A DNA stretch of 31,744 bases from assembly GCA_019425655.1 (NCBI GenBank), contig NQWY01000400.1:1-31744 (forward strand), in the 5' to 3' direction. The notes beneath the pieces were generated by a model. It saw only the letters and a list, made by a program, of their open reading frames with translations, was not told where the DNA came from and ran no database searches. Position numbers and translations under genes: made by a program. This stretch comes from Rhizophagus prolifer. Taxonomy: Eukaryota; Glomeromycota; Glomeromycetes; Glomerales; Glomeraceae. This document shows positions 22,920 to 29,932 of the stretch, piece after piece; position 1 is the stretch's first letter; each line of letters starts with the position of its first letter.

Positions 22920-24674
22920 ATGAAATTAAAGGTTTCCTTTTTTGCAAGTATTTTATCTTTCTTTGCTTTTGCACAGTCAGCTCCGTCGTATTATTCGGGA
23001 GTTAACTTTAGCAAAACAAAAAATGACTTAAAAGCTGATCTTGCAACATTAATTACAACAACCCATACACAGACTATTGCTTACTCTGAAGGATTGGCAT
23101 CTCTATTCAAAACAAGTGATGCGGACCCGGAAAATCCATCCAATATCTTATTGATTTACGGATCACAAAGTTCCGGTACTCACCAGAGAAGCCGTCCTTA
23201 CAGTGGCAGCTGGAACAGAGAGCATGTGTATGCAAAATCAAAAGGGACACCTAATTTGGGGACTTCCGGTCCGGGTTCAGATGGTCACCACCTGCGTCCT
23301 GCAGACAATACTTTGAACAGTACAAGAGGGAGTCTGTTATTTGATGACGGAACCGGGGCAACTGCTTATAAAACAAGTCGTGGAGGTTGGTTTCCTGGTA
23401 ATGAGTGGAAAGGAGATGTAGCGAGGATCCTGATGTATATGTATGTAAGATACAACACAAGATGTTTGCCATTGAACATCACAATGAATCCTGCAACTTA
23501 TTCTTCAGACTTTCCGGATATTCTTTTGAAATGGAATGTCGAAGATCCTGTTTCCGATTTCGAAAGACAAAGAAATAATGTGGTTTATGGGGTTCAGCAC
23601 AATAGAAACCCATTTATTGATAATCCTTATTTGGCAACAGTAATATGGGGTGGCCCTGCTGCTCAGAATACTTGGCCGGATACGTTCAACGGAGGAACAA
23701 CAGCGGATTCCGAAGCACCAACTACACCTGTGAATCTTTTGGTCTCCGGAAAAACATCTTCAAGCATTTCTTTATCCTGGACGGCTTCTACAGATAATGT
23801 TGGTGTAAGCGGATATGATATTTATGTTGATGATGTGTTAAAAACCAGCGTTAATACCAACAGCGGAATAGTAACAGGACTTGCGCCTGCTACAACCTAT
23901 TCATTCTATGTTGTGGCGAAAGATGCGGCTGGAAACAGATCCGGAAACAGCTCAACTGTACAAGGAACTACCGACAATACAAGCACACCTGGTACAGGAA
24001 CAACTTGCGGAACTGAAGATTTCGAAAGTATGCCGGCAACCAACTCTTCTTATCTGGACAGAGAATGGTCTAACCAGAATATTGTTTGGACTGCAACCAA
24101 TGCAAGAACAGATAAGCAGATCTACATCGACGGAGACAATAACAGAGCCATCTGTTTGAGAAAAGGTTCATTGAAATCATCTACAATTTCCGGAGGTATC
24201 GGTTCATTAACCGTTAAAACTTATCTGCCTTTTAGTGATGCAGATGGTAATTATACATTGAAGGTTAATGGAGAGGTAAAAGGTCAGATTCCTTATTCCA
24301 AAACGGCTAAGACTTATACGATCAATGATATCAATGTAGAAGGCAATGTTGTTATTGAGCTGGTAGATGATATCACAAGCAATAGAGTATCTTTTGATAA
24401 CTTATCTTGGACTTGCTACACGAAAATGGCAGTTGAAGAATCAGCTTCTAAAAATCAAAAAGTAACAGTGTATCCAAATCCTGTTAAAAACGGTGAATTG
24501 TTCATCGCCGGAATCTCTAAAAATGAAACAGTTCAGATTTACAGTGCAAACGGACAATTGGTTCAAACAATCAATAACGTTAACAACAACGAAAAAATCA
24601 GCTTAAAAAAGCTTTCTAAAGGTGTTTATTTTGTGAAAACAAAATCCAGCAGTACGAAAGTAATTGTGGATTAA
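22920..24674 (+). CDS. Secreted endonuclease I with fibronectin III domain and T9SS tail
   Basis: A 584-aa extracellular nuclease. The signal peptide is MKLKVSFFASILSFFAFAQ. The endonuclease I (EndA/NucM-like, His-Me finger) domain at about 20-255 carries WNREHVYAKSKG with His102 and SDGHHLRPADNTLNSTRGS with His123-His124. A fibronectin III domain spans about 263-352 (PTTPVNLLVSGKTSSSISLS). A beta-sandwich region follows at about 358-500 and then a type A T9SS sorting domain (VYPNPVKNGELFIAGI...KGVYFVKTK). T9SS cargo cross the outer membrane and are released or anchored at the surface. The likely role is degradation of extracellular DNA for nutrients or biofilm remodelling. Confidence 0.93.
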   Translation: MKLKVSFFASILSFFAFAQSAPSYYSGVNFSKTKNDLKADLATLITTTHTQTIAYSEGLASLFKTSDADPENPSNILLIYGSQSSGTHQRSRPYSGSWNREHVYAKSKGTPNLGTSGPGSDGHHLRPADNTLNSTRGSLLFDDGTGATAYKTSRGGWFPGNEWKGDVARILMYMYVRYNTRCLPLNITMNPATYSSDFPDILLKWNVEDPVSDFERQRNNVVYGVQHNRNPFIDNPYLATVIWGGPAAQNTWPDTFNGGTTADSEAPTTPVNLLVSGKTSSSISLSWTASTDNVGVSGYDIYVDDVLKTSVNTNSGIVTGLAPATTYSFYVVAKDAAGNRSGNSSTVQGTTDNTSTPGTGTTCGTEDFESMPATNSSYLDREWSNQNIVWTATNARTDKQIYIDGDNNRAICLRKGSLKSSTISGGIGSLTVKTYLPFSDADGNYTLKVNGEVKGQIPYSKTAKTYTINDINVEGNVVIELVDDITSNRVSFDNLSWTCYTKMAVEESASKNQKVTVYPNPVKNGELFIAGISKNETVQIYSANGQLVQTINNVNNNEKISLKKLSKGVYFVKTKSSSTKVIVD

Positions 24675-24692
24675 TCTAATTCAAATCACAAC

Positions 24693-24726
24693 AAAAGGTC
24701 AGGAGTTTCTTCTGGCCTTTTTTATT
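24693..24726 (+). terminator. Intrinsic terminator of the endonuclease gene
   Basis: A 10-bp stem (AAAAGGTCAG / CTGGCCTTTT, one G-T pair) with a 9-nt loop and a long T-rich tail starts 18 bp after the stop. Confidence 0.85.
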
Positions 24727-24761
24727 TTCAGTAAACTCTTAAAACCTACTGTCAAATATCA

Positions 24762-24792
24762 TTTGATATCTGGAACTAATGCTTTACTTTTG
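24762..24792 (+). promoter_or_regulatory. Consensus promoter of the first CNGKCYL gene
   Basis: TTTG (24762-24765), 19 bp, TACTTTTG (24785-24792): a full match to the Bacteroidota TTTG-N19-21-TAnnTTTG consensus. The -7 ends five bases before the TTG start at 24798, so transcription probably begins at or within a few bases of that start codon. Confidence 0.78.
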
Positions 24793-24797
24793 CTGTA

Positions 24798-25163
24798 TTG
24801 AAAGCAATCATTTCCATATTCATTATCTTCACAATCGCATTGCGTCCGGTAATGCCATTGATAGATTATACCGTGAATTACAATTACATCACCAAAAATC
24901 TTTGTGAGAACAGAGCAAAAAAGGAAATGAACTGTAATGGTAAATGCTATTTAGCCAAAGAACTTTCCAAATCCTCCCAAAACTCTGCAAAGCAAGACCA
25001 GCTGAAGCTTTCTGTATTCTCAGAATTATTCACAGTCGGAAATGTTTTCACTGTTCTTAATGAGTTCAATTTCAATTCGGACATTCAAAAACAGAACTTT
25101 TATTTAAGTTCATTCTACAATTTCTCATTAGACTCAAGGATATTCCATCCACCGTTGATTTAG
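24798..25163 (+). CDS. Small exported CNGKCYL-motif protein, paralogue 1, TTG start
   Basis: A 121-aa protein from TTG 24798; no in-frame ATG precedes the hydrophobic N-terminus, which is needed as a signal or anchor (KAIISIFIIFTIALRPVMPL). It continues DYTVNYNYITKNLCENRAKK, EMNCNGKCYLAKELSK, and ends ...SRIFHPPLI. The paralogue at 27162-27518 shares the same layout: P(V)MPL-DYxVNYxYI-LC-CNGKCYLxKEL and a final FxPPxx. The spaced Cys residues (one in NLCEN, then C-N-G-K-C) suggest metal binding, and the neighbours are copper/redox proteins. I know similar unannotated proteins from Bacteroidota only as hypothetical, so function is inferred from context alone. Confidence 0.75.
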   Translation: MKAIISIFIIFTIALRPVMPLIDYTVNYNYITKNLCENRAKKEMNCNGKCYLAKELSKSSQNSAKQDQLKLSVFSELFTVGNVFTVLNEFNFNSDIQKQNFYLSSFYNFSLDSRIFHPPLI

Positions 25164-25186
25164 TAATAAAAAAATCATTCCAATTA

Positions 25187-25383
25187 AGCGAAGCTCCTCT
25201 TTGTGCCTTAAAAACATTTATTATTAAAAAATAATCTTTGTGCCTTTGTGTTTAACAAAGCAATATTAGCTGAACGAAGCGTGCCTTTGCGTTAGAATAA
25301 TAGCTCAAACTTTTGCGAAGCGACTTTGTGAGCCTTAATAAGCATAAAGTAAAAATCCTTGTGCGCTTTGTGTTCAAAAGCTT
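25187..25383 (+). repeat. Compound intergenic repeat, two to three copies of the GCGAAGCGCCTTTGTG unit
   Basis: Full or near-full copies lie at 25187-25252 (AGCGAAGCTCCTCTTTGTG, CTTTGTGCCTTTGTGTTTAA) and 25316-25383 (GCGAAGCGACTTTGTGAGCC, CTTGTGCGCTTTGTGTTCAA). A short piece lies between them at about 25275-25295. Orientation matches the flanking genes. The second copy runs straight into sequence that reads in frame with the YHS gene. Confidence 0.7.
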
Positions 25384-25452
25384 TCGCAATACCTTTCGGT
25401 ATCTGTACTGTCTTGTGCGCAGGAAACACCCAAAGTAAAACAGGTTTCCAAA

Positions 25453-25635
25453 ATGAAACCCAAAACCGACCTCAAAGGTGTAAAGGTCGTGAATGTCGAT
25501 GATCCGATCTGTCAAATGAAAACAGCAGAATTCCTAAAAGATACTATTGTTTATAAAGGCAAAACTTATGGATTCTGCAGCGACCATTGCAAAAAAGAAT
25601 TCAGGAAAAGTCCAGCTAAATATGCTCTGAAATGA
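25453..25635 (+). CDS. YHS-domain metal-binding protein, 5' end lost or unclear
   Basis: The clear part is 60 aa from ATG 25453: a YHS domain with DDPICQM, GKTYGFCSDHCKKEF and a PAKY end. YHS domains bind metals through such Cys/His sets and occur in copper and heavy-metal proteins. In-frame codons upstream read SVLSCAQETPKVKQVSK, which looks like the end of a lipoprotein signal peptide (lipobox LSC, Cys codon 25414-25416). No ATG, GTG or TTG precedes it before a stop, and the DNA there merges into the intergenic repeat. So the original signal peptide start seems to have been replaced by repeat sequence, leaving either a cytosolic YHS protein from 25453 or a dead 5' end. The stop overlaps the next gene's start (ATGA). 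Confidence 0.75.
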   Translation: MKPKTDLKGVKVVNVDDPICQMKTAEFLKDTIVYKGKTYGFCSDHCKKEFRKSPAKYALK

Positions 25636-26315
25636 CAAACAAAAAGAAACAGAAGGCTTTCCAGAAAAGTAAACTGATTCTGCCGATTATAGTTTTTGCG
25701 GTACTATTTTTGGTGATAGGAATTGGGATGAGCTATTTCAAAAAAAGTCTTTACACGGTAATGAAAGTTCCGGAATTTGCGCTCACAGACCAGAATTCCA
25801 GGAAAATTACTAATAAAGATATGCTGGGAAAAGTTTATCTCGTAGAGTTCTTTTACAGCCGTTGTCCCACAATCTGTCCCGTGATGAATTCCAATATGAA
25901 ATACATCGATGAGCAAATCAACGATCCGGATTTTGGAATCATATCGATCAGTATAGACCCAATCAATGATACGCCGGAAGTTCTGAAAAATCACGCTAAA
26001 ATGATTGGAGCCAAGTCGCCCAATTGGCATTTTCTATCGGGCAACCGGGATTATATCGGTAAATTAGCGGATATGTTCGATATCTATGTAGGTGATAAGG
26101 AAGATGATTCAGAAAGCCTCAATCATAGCGGGATGATTGCATTGGTAGATAAAGAAGGAAACCTCCGTTGCCGGTTTGATGAGAACAATATGCCGGTTCT
26201 TTATTATTCTGGACTGAATTATGAAGATGAAGCTGGAACTAAAACCAGTCTGAGAGGGAAATATCATCCGGACAGGGAAAAATTGATAGAAGATATCAGA
26301 AAATTATTAAAATAA
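25632..26315 (+). CDS. SCO1/SenC-family thioredoxin-fold copper protein
   Basis: A 227-aa membrane-anchored protein. One TM lies at about 15-36 (LILPIIVFAVLFLVIGIGMS), followed by a periplasmic thioredoxin fold. The Sco copper site is visible: CPTIC with Cys78 and Cys82 (CxxxC), and the distant His165 in LNHSG. Sco proteins deliver Cu to the CuA site of cytochrome oxidase or act as thiol reductases for copper sites. The start overlaps the YHS stop by four bases, so expression is coupled. Placement next to YHS and MbnPH-like genes suggests periplasmic copper handling beyond oxidase assembly (inference). Confidence 0.92.
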   Translation: MTNKKKQKAFQKSKLILPIIVFAVLFLVIGIGMSYFKKSLYTVMKVPEFALTDQNSRKITNKDMLGKVYLVEFFYSRCPTICPVMNSNMKYIDEQINDPDFGIISISIDPINDTPEVLKNHAKMIGAKSPNWHFLSGNRDYIGKLADMFDIYVGDKEDDSESLNHSGMIALVDKEGNLRCRFDENNMPVLYYSGLNYEDEAGTKTSLRGKYHPDREKLIEDIRKLLK

Positions 26316-26330
26316 AATTTAAAACCTTTA

Positions 26331-26400
26331 TGCGCGAAGCGCCTTTATGATCCTTAAACAGTTAGTTGGAAAAGAAAATCTTTGTGCACTTTGGGTTAAA
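26331..26400 (+). repeat. Copy of the intergenic repeat unit before the superoxide dismutase gene
   Basis: It contains GCGAAGCGCCTTTATGATCC and then CTTTGTGCACTTTGGGTTAA, the two conserved ends of the unit, with about 25 bp of AT-rich DNA between. Same orientation as the genes. Confidence 0.7.
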
Positions 26401-26429
26401 TAATTAACATTAACAATAAATCGTATAAT

Positions 26430-27098
26430 ATGAGAGTATTAAAAATTTCAGCTGCTGCATTCCTATTAGCAGCACAGTTTGTAACGGCACAATTCAAGCA
26501 AACGCCTCTTCCTTATGCTTACAATGCTTTGGAAGGTTCTGTAGATGCGCAGACCATGGAGATCCATTATACCAAACACGCGGCAGCTTATGTTTCCAAT
26601 CTTAACAAAGCCATTGCCGGAACACCATTGGAAAAAGAGAGTTTGGAAAAGATTCTTTCCCACATTTCAAAAGAAAGCCCTGCGGTTAGAAACAACGCCG
26701 GCGGACACTATAACCATGAGTTGTTCTGGACTGTGTTAACGCCTGAGAAAAATACTCAGCCTTCTGCAAAATTGGCAAAAGCAATCAACGATTCTTTCGG
26801 GAGTTTGGATGCTTTGAAGGAGAAGCTGAGCAAAGCTGGTGCTGATCGTTTCGGTTCAGGTTGGGCTTGGTTGGTAGTAACGGCTGACAAAAAATTGGCG
26901 GTGACTTCTACAGCTAACCAGGACAATCCTTTGATGGACCTAGCGGAGGTGAAAGGAACGCCTATATTCGGAATTGATGTTTGGGAACATGCTTATTACC
27001 TTAAATATCAGAACAAAAGAGCAGATTACTTAGCTGCACTTTGGAACGTTACCAACTGGAAAGAGATCAGCAGAAGATACGAGGAAGCTATCAAATAA
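26430..27098 (+). CDS. sodA: Exported superoxide dismutase, Mn-type residues
   Basis: A 222-aa Fe/Mn superoxide dismutase with an N-terminal signal peptide (MRVLKISAAAFLLAAQFVTAQ), so it acts outside the cytoplasm. The metal ligands are all present: His46 (MEIHYTKH), His96 (HYNHELFW), and Asp183 and His187 (DVWEHAYY). The position-77 Gly (NNAGGH) and the Gln in STANQDNPLM are the features that usually distinguish Mn from Fe enzymes. It converts superoxide to oxygen and peroxide. It lies between the Sco1 gene and the second CNGKCYL gene, with a strong terminator after it. An exported SOD inside a copper/diheme peroxidase island fits protection against periplasmic oxidative stress (inference). 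Confidence 0.94.
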   Translation: MRVLKISAAAFLLAAQFVTAQFKQTPLPYAYNALEGSVDAQTMEIHYTKHAAAYVSNLNKAIAGTPLEKESLEKILSHISKESPAVRNNAGGHYNHELFWTVLTPEKNTQPSAKLAKAINDSFGSLDALKEKLSKAGADRFGSGWAWLVVTADKKLAVTSTANQDNPLMDLAEVKGTPIFGIDVWEHAYYLKYQNKRADYLAALWNVTNWKEISRRYEEAIK

Positions 27099-27115
27099 CA
27101 ACCTCAATATATCAT

Positions 27116-27142
27116 AAAAGCACAGCTTGCCTGTGCTTTTTA
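27116..27142 (+). terminator. Intrinsic terminator of the superoxide dismutase gene
   Basis: A perfect 10-bp stem AAAAGCACAG / CTGTGCTTTT with loop CTTGC, starting 18 bp after the stop and ending 20 bp before the TTG start of the next gene. No promoter is visible between it and that gene. Confidence 0.88.
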
Positions 27143-27161
27143 AAATCCTCAAAACAGATTC

Positions 27162-27518
27162 TTGAAACTCATCTTTAACCTTTTACTAGTCTTTTATTTG
27201 GTGCTCAAACCAGTGCTGCCATTGGTAGAGTATGCGGTTAATTATGATTATATTTCAGACGTTTTGTGTATCAACAAGAAAAAACCGGAGCTGCATTGCA
27301 ACGGCAAATGTTACCTCGGAAAAGAGCTTGCCAAAAATAGCTCAGAAGATTCCAAATCCAAAAATCCGACCCAGAAAATCATCGACTGCTATATTCCGGT
27401 TGAGATTGCTGCAGTCAAAACAGTAGGGCAAAGATTCTTTACTAGCCTTACTTTCAAACACACCACAAATTATTCTTATCTGTATCTGAAACACATTTTC
27501 AGACCTCCAATTGTTTAG
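27162..27518 (+). CDS. Small exported CNGKCYL-motif protein, paralogue 2, TTG start
   Basis: A 118-aa protein from TTG 27162. It has a hydrophobic N-terminus (LIFNLLLVFYLVLKPVLPL), then EYAVNYDYISDVLCINKKKP, ELHCNGKCYLGKELAK, and ends LKHIFRPPIV. It is the paralogue of 24798-25163, with similar length and the same Cys pattern (LC, then C-N-G-K-C), plus one extra Cys (DCYIP). Both copies start at TTG-AAA. The two flank the YHS-Sco1-SOD block and this copy precedes the MbnP-like gene. I do not recognise a named family; a periplasmic or membrane-anchored metal-binding role is an inference from motif and context. Confidence 0.75.
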   Translation: MKLIFNLLLVFYLVLKPVLPLVEYAVNYDYISDVLCINKKKPELHCNGKCYLGKELAKNSSEDSKSKNPTQKIIDCYIPVEIAAVKTVGQRFFTSLTFKHTTNYSYLYLKHIFRPPIV

Positions 27519-27532
27519 ATAATATAGTCATT

Positions 27533-27664
27533 AGGGCGATTCCCTCTCCGACGCTAAAGCAGCCACTCGGGTCGGGCTATCCGCTCATACTCCTCGGTCA
27601 ACGGCTCCGCTTCGCTCCGCCGCTGCCCTGCGGGGTAACCGCTGCTATCCCTATCGCAGCAGAG
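27533..27664. repeat. GC-rich intergenic repeat
   Basis: A sharply GC-rich block in AT-rich surroundings, with GGGTCGGGCTATCCGCTCAT, CGGCTCCGCTTCGCTCCGCC and CCCTGCGGGG-type self-complementary pieces. Chryseobacterium-like genomes contain many similar non-coding repeats (GGGTCGGGCTATCCGCT...) between genes. No open frame or RNA gene recognised. Confidence 0.6.
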
Positions 27665-27720
27665 CATAAACTCAAATTTCAGCAAAAAATAACAGTCTTT
27701 ATCAATATTGACAAAGTCAA

Positions 27721-27780
27721 CCTTTGCGCCTTAAAAACAAAGAATCGCTCAAAAAACCTTTTGTGCCTTTGCGTTTAAAG
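27721..27780 (+). repeat. Copy of the intergenic repeat unit before the MbnP-like gene
   Basis: CCTTTGCGCCTTAAAAACAA at the left and CTTTTGTGCCTTTGCGTTTA at the right, about 60 bp, the shortened form of the unit. It ends 35 bp before the ATG at 27816, in gene orientation. Confidence 0.65.
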
Positions 27781-27815
27781 TACTTAAAAAATTATCAAAC
27801 ATAACATTTAAACCA

Positions 27816-28637
27816 ATGAAAATCTATAAACTCTTATCACTACTATTCATCACATTACTAACTCTTTCATCTTGCAGTAACAGCGATGATGACGATATCC
27901 AGGATACTACACCCGGAAATCTTCAGCTCAAGTTCGAGAATGGTTTCAACAATCTCGGTGATATCGTGCTCAATCAGACTACACAAACCTCAGTCAATGG
28001 ACAGAAACACCAGTTTTCAACGCTTAAATATATCATCAGCAACATCTCACTCATCGATGAAAACGGATCGGAATTTAAATACCATTACAACAATCCGGAC
28101 AAAGGTGCTTTTATCATCAATCAGGAAGAAGCCAAAGCTGGAATCGTCTATGTCAACCTTTCCGAAATCCCAAAAGGTAACTACAAGAAAATCAAATTAG
28201 GCTTAGGCATCAGTTCCACAGCTTATCTTATTGGTCAGGACGGACAAGGTTTATTCTGGGAAAAAGCCAAACAAGAAGGAATGGCTTGGTCTTGGGCAGC
28301 TGGTTATATCTTCACAAAACTTGAAGGAAAGTATGGAACATCAACACCTGATATCGAGTTTATGAACCATTGCGGCAATATGGGCGACACCACAGCAAAC
28401 GGAACTGCAGATCTTTACAGGGAAGTTGTTTTGGATTTACCGACTACAGCCAGAGTGAACAAGGATATTACACCTTCTGTCCATATCCTTGCAGATTTCA
28501 ACCAGTATCTGAGCGGGAAAACAGCTTTGTCATTGGATACTTCCAACAATATGGCGATGGGAAGCAGCCAGCATTTGGCGGATGTCAGCAACAACCTTAT
28601 TAATATGTTCAGAGTTGACCATGTTCACAATGATTAA
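27816..28637 (+). CDS. MbnP-like copper-binding lipoprotein
   Basis: A 273-aa lipoprotein: signal MKIYKLLSLLFITLLTLSSC with lipobox Cys20. It matches the MbnP family in layout: LQLKFENGFNNLGDIVLNQT at the start, FSTLKYIISNISLIDENG, a Trp-rich segment GLFWEKAKQEGMAWSWAAGY (Trp148, Trp158, Trp160) followed by IFTKLEG, then FMNHCGNMG and a closing NMFRVDHVHND. In characterised MbnP/MbnH pairs the diheme enzyme MbnH oxidises a Trp of MbnP to kynurenine, which then helps bind copper (established knowledge). Which Trp would be modified here is not provable from sequence; those in the WSW segment are candidates. The stop overlaps the MbnH-like start by eight bases, indicating coupled synthesis. Confidence 0.82.
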   Translation: MKIYKLLSLLFITLLTLSSCSNSDDDDIQDTTPGNLQLKFENGFNNLGDIVLNQTTQTSVNGQKHQFSTLKYIISNISLIDENGSEFKYHYNNPDKGAFIINQEEAKAGIVYVNLSEIPKGNYKKIKLGLGISSTAYLIGQDGQGLFWEKAKQEGMAWSWAAGYIFTKLEGKYGTSTPDIEFMNHCGNMGDTTANGTADLYREVVLDLPTTARVNKDITPSVHILADFNQYLSGKTALSLDTSNNMAMGSSQHLADVSNNLINMFRVDHVHND

Positions 28638-29703
28638 TCCAATTCTACCATTCCAAAGGGAGCAGGTGCGTTCTCTTTGGATTTTCATTGCATTTTCTAT
28701 AATGTTAATGTCATGTACGGACGAATACGAAGGCGAAGCTTTTGAAGAAGACAAAGCTTACAATCTGGAGATTCCGGCTAATTTTCCGGCACTGTTATTT
28801 GACACAGATAAAAACCCTGTAACCGTTAATGGCGTTGCTTTGGGTAAGAAGTTATTTTATGAAGGCAAACTGTCCCGTAACAATACCATTTCTTGTGGAT
28901 TCTGTCATATCCAGGAGTATGCTTTTACACATCACGGTCACCCGGTGAGTCACGGTATTGATGATAAACTTGGTATCCGAAATGCACCACCGATTCAGAA
29001 TATGGCATTTCTCAAAAATTATACATGGGATGGCGTGAGCCATAATCTGGATGAGCGTTCTTTGGTTCCTATTACCACAGATTTTGAAATGGACAGTTCT
29101 CTGCCCGAAGTCATTTCAAAACTAAGTCAAGATGCCAATTATAAAAAGCTATTCAAAGCAGCTTATGGCGATGAGAATATTACCGGCGAAAGAGTATTGA
29201 AAGCATTGACCCAGTTTATGGTCACAATGATTTCCGCCGATTCCAAATATGACAGAATGAAGAAAGGAAAAGCTTCTTTCACAAATGAAGAATCTCAGGG
29301 GATGGCATTATTTCAAAATAAATGTGCAAGCTGTCATTCAGGAGAGTTGTTTACCGATGAAAGTTATCGAAATACCGGAATGTATTACAATGCACAGTAC
29401 GACGACCGTGGTAGATACCGTGTGACATTGGATTGGAATGATAATATGAAATTCCGTGTGCCAAGCCTCCGAAATGTAGAATACACCGCACCTTATATGC
29501 ACGACGGACGTTTCTATTCTTTGGATGCTGTGCTCAATTTCTATTCGGATAATGTCGAGAATCAAGCCAATCTAGACCCGATTCTGAAAAAGAGTGGACA
29601 CATCGGTATCCCAATGACTACTTTAGAAAAACAATACATCATTGCTTTCCTGAAAACCCTCAGCGATCAGCAATTTATTACCAACAAACAATTCGCAGAA
29701 TAA
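28630..29703 (+). CDS. MbnH-like diheme cytochrome c peroxidase-family lipoprotein
   Basis: I chose ATG 28630, which overlaps the MbnP stop (ATGATTAA), giving 357 aa; the frame is open from 28582. The N-terminus has a hydrophobic segment ending in lipobox LMSC. Two c-type heme sites are present: CGFCH (Cys89, Cys92, His93) and CASCH (Cys232, Cys235, His236). The family motif YMHDG is at 289-293, and GKKLFYEGKLSRNNTISC and RVPSLRNVEYTAPYMHDGRF are typical of the CCP/MauG family. Heme attachment requires export to the periplasm. Pairing with the MbnP-like gene marks it as MbnH-type, which would oxidise a Trp in its partner, and not a classical peroxidase (inference from pairing). Confidence 0.88.
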   Translation: MINPILPFQREQVRSLWIFIAFSIMLMSCTDEYEGEAFEEDKAYNLEIPANFPALLFDTDKNPVTVNGVALGKKLFYEGKLSRNNTISCGFCHIQEYAFTHHGHPVSHGIDDKLGIRNAPPIQNMAFLKNYTWDGVSHNLDERSLVPITTDFEMDSSLPEVISKLSQDANYKKLFKAAYGDENITGERVLKALTQFMVTMISADSKYDRMKKGKASFTNEESQGMALFQNKCASCHSGELFTDESYRNTGMYYNAQYDDRGRYRVTLDWNDNMKFRVPSLRNVEYTAPYMHDGRFYSLDAVLNFYSDNVENQANLDPILKKSGHIGIPMTTLEKQYIIAFLKTLSDQQFITNKQFAE

Positions 29704-29708
29704 CAGCT

Positions 29709-29737
29709 GTCATTGCGAACGAAGTGAAGCAATCTCA
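29709..29737. repeat. GTCATTGCGAACGAAGTGAA-type repeat
   Basis: A 29-bp sequence of the widespread GTCATTGCGAGCGAAGCGAAGCAATCT-like intergenic family (here GTCATTGCGAACGAAGTG, GAAGCAATCTCA). It lies just after the MbnH-like stop. Confidence 0.6.
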
Positions 29738-29747
29738 ATAATAATTA

Positions 29748-29809
29748 ACTCGCAGATTTTACAGATCAAGCGGATTTAATAATCTACAAAATCCAAACAA
29801 TCTGCGAGT
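29748..29809. repeat. Inverted repeat with ACTCGCAGATT arms
   Basis: Perfect 11-bp arms ACTCGCAGATT (29748-29758) and AATCTGCGAGT (29799-29809) flank 40 bp. CGCAGATT...AATCTGCG elements are a common intergenic repeat in flavobacteria. It could also act as a long-loop hairpin after the MbnPH genes. Confidence 0.6.
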
Positions 29810-29829
29810 AATAAATATCAACCTCATCT

Positions 29830-29920
29830 AAGCGAAGCGCCTTTATGCTCTTAACAAGATACAAGAAAAAAATCATTGTGCACTTTGTGTTCAAAAGCTT
29901 TGTGCCTTTGTGGTTTAAAC
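29830..29920 (+). repeat. Copy of the intergenic repeat unit before the outer-membrane protein gene
   Basis: It begins AGCGAAGCGCCTTTATGCTC and ends with TGTGCACTTTGTGTTCAAAA and CTTTGTGCCTTTGTGGTTTA. The right end matches the right arm of the 12371-12543 element. It stops 12 bp before the ATG at 29933 and supplies a false N-terminal extension from 29876. Confidence 0.72.
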
Positions 29921-29932
29921 AATCCTAATCAA

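Noticed and set aside
25252-25515. 87-aa minus-strand open frame
   Set aside because: It runs through the intergenic repeat and the start of the YHS gene; the frame is produced by repeat sequence.
25704-26030. 108-aa minus-strand open frame
   Set aside because: Antisense to the Sco1 gene, whose CxxxC and His motifs are intact.
27533-27664. GC-rich block considered as a structured RNA or riboswitch
   Set aside because: It resembles a dispersed GC-rich repeat common in this bacterial group and shows no known riboswitch layout. A covariance-model search would be the decisive test.
29876-29932. 19-residue extension MCTLCSKALCLCG before the barrel protein, tempting as a Cys-rich metal motif
   Set aside because: These codons come from the CTTTGTG-type intergenic repeat. 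The signal peptide begins at ATG 29933.
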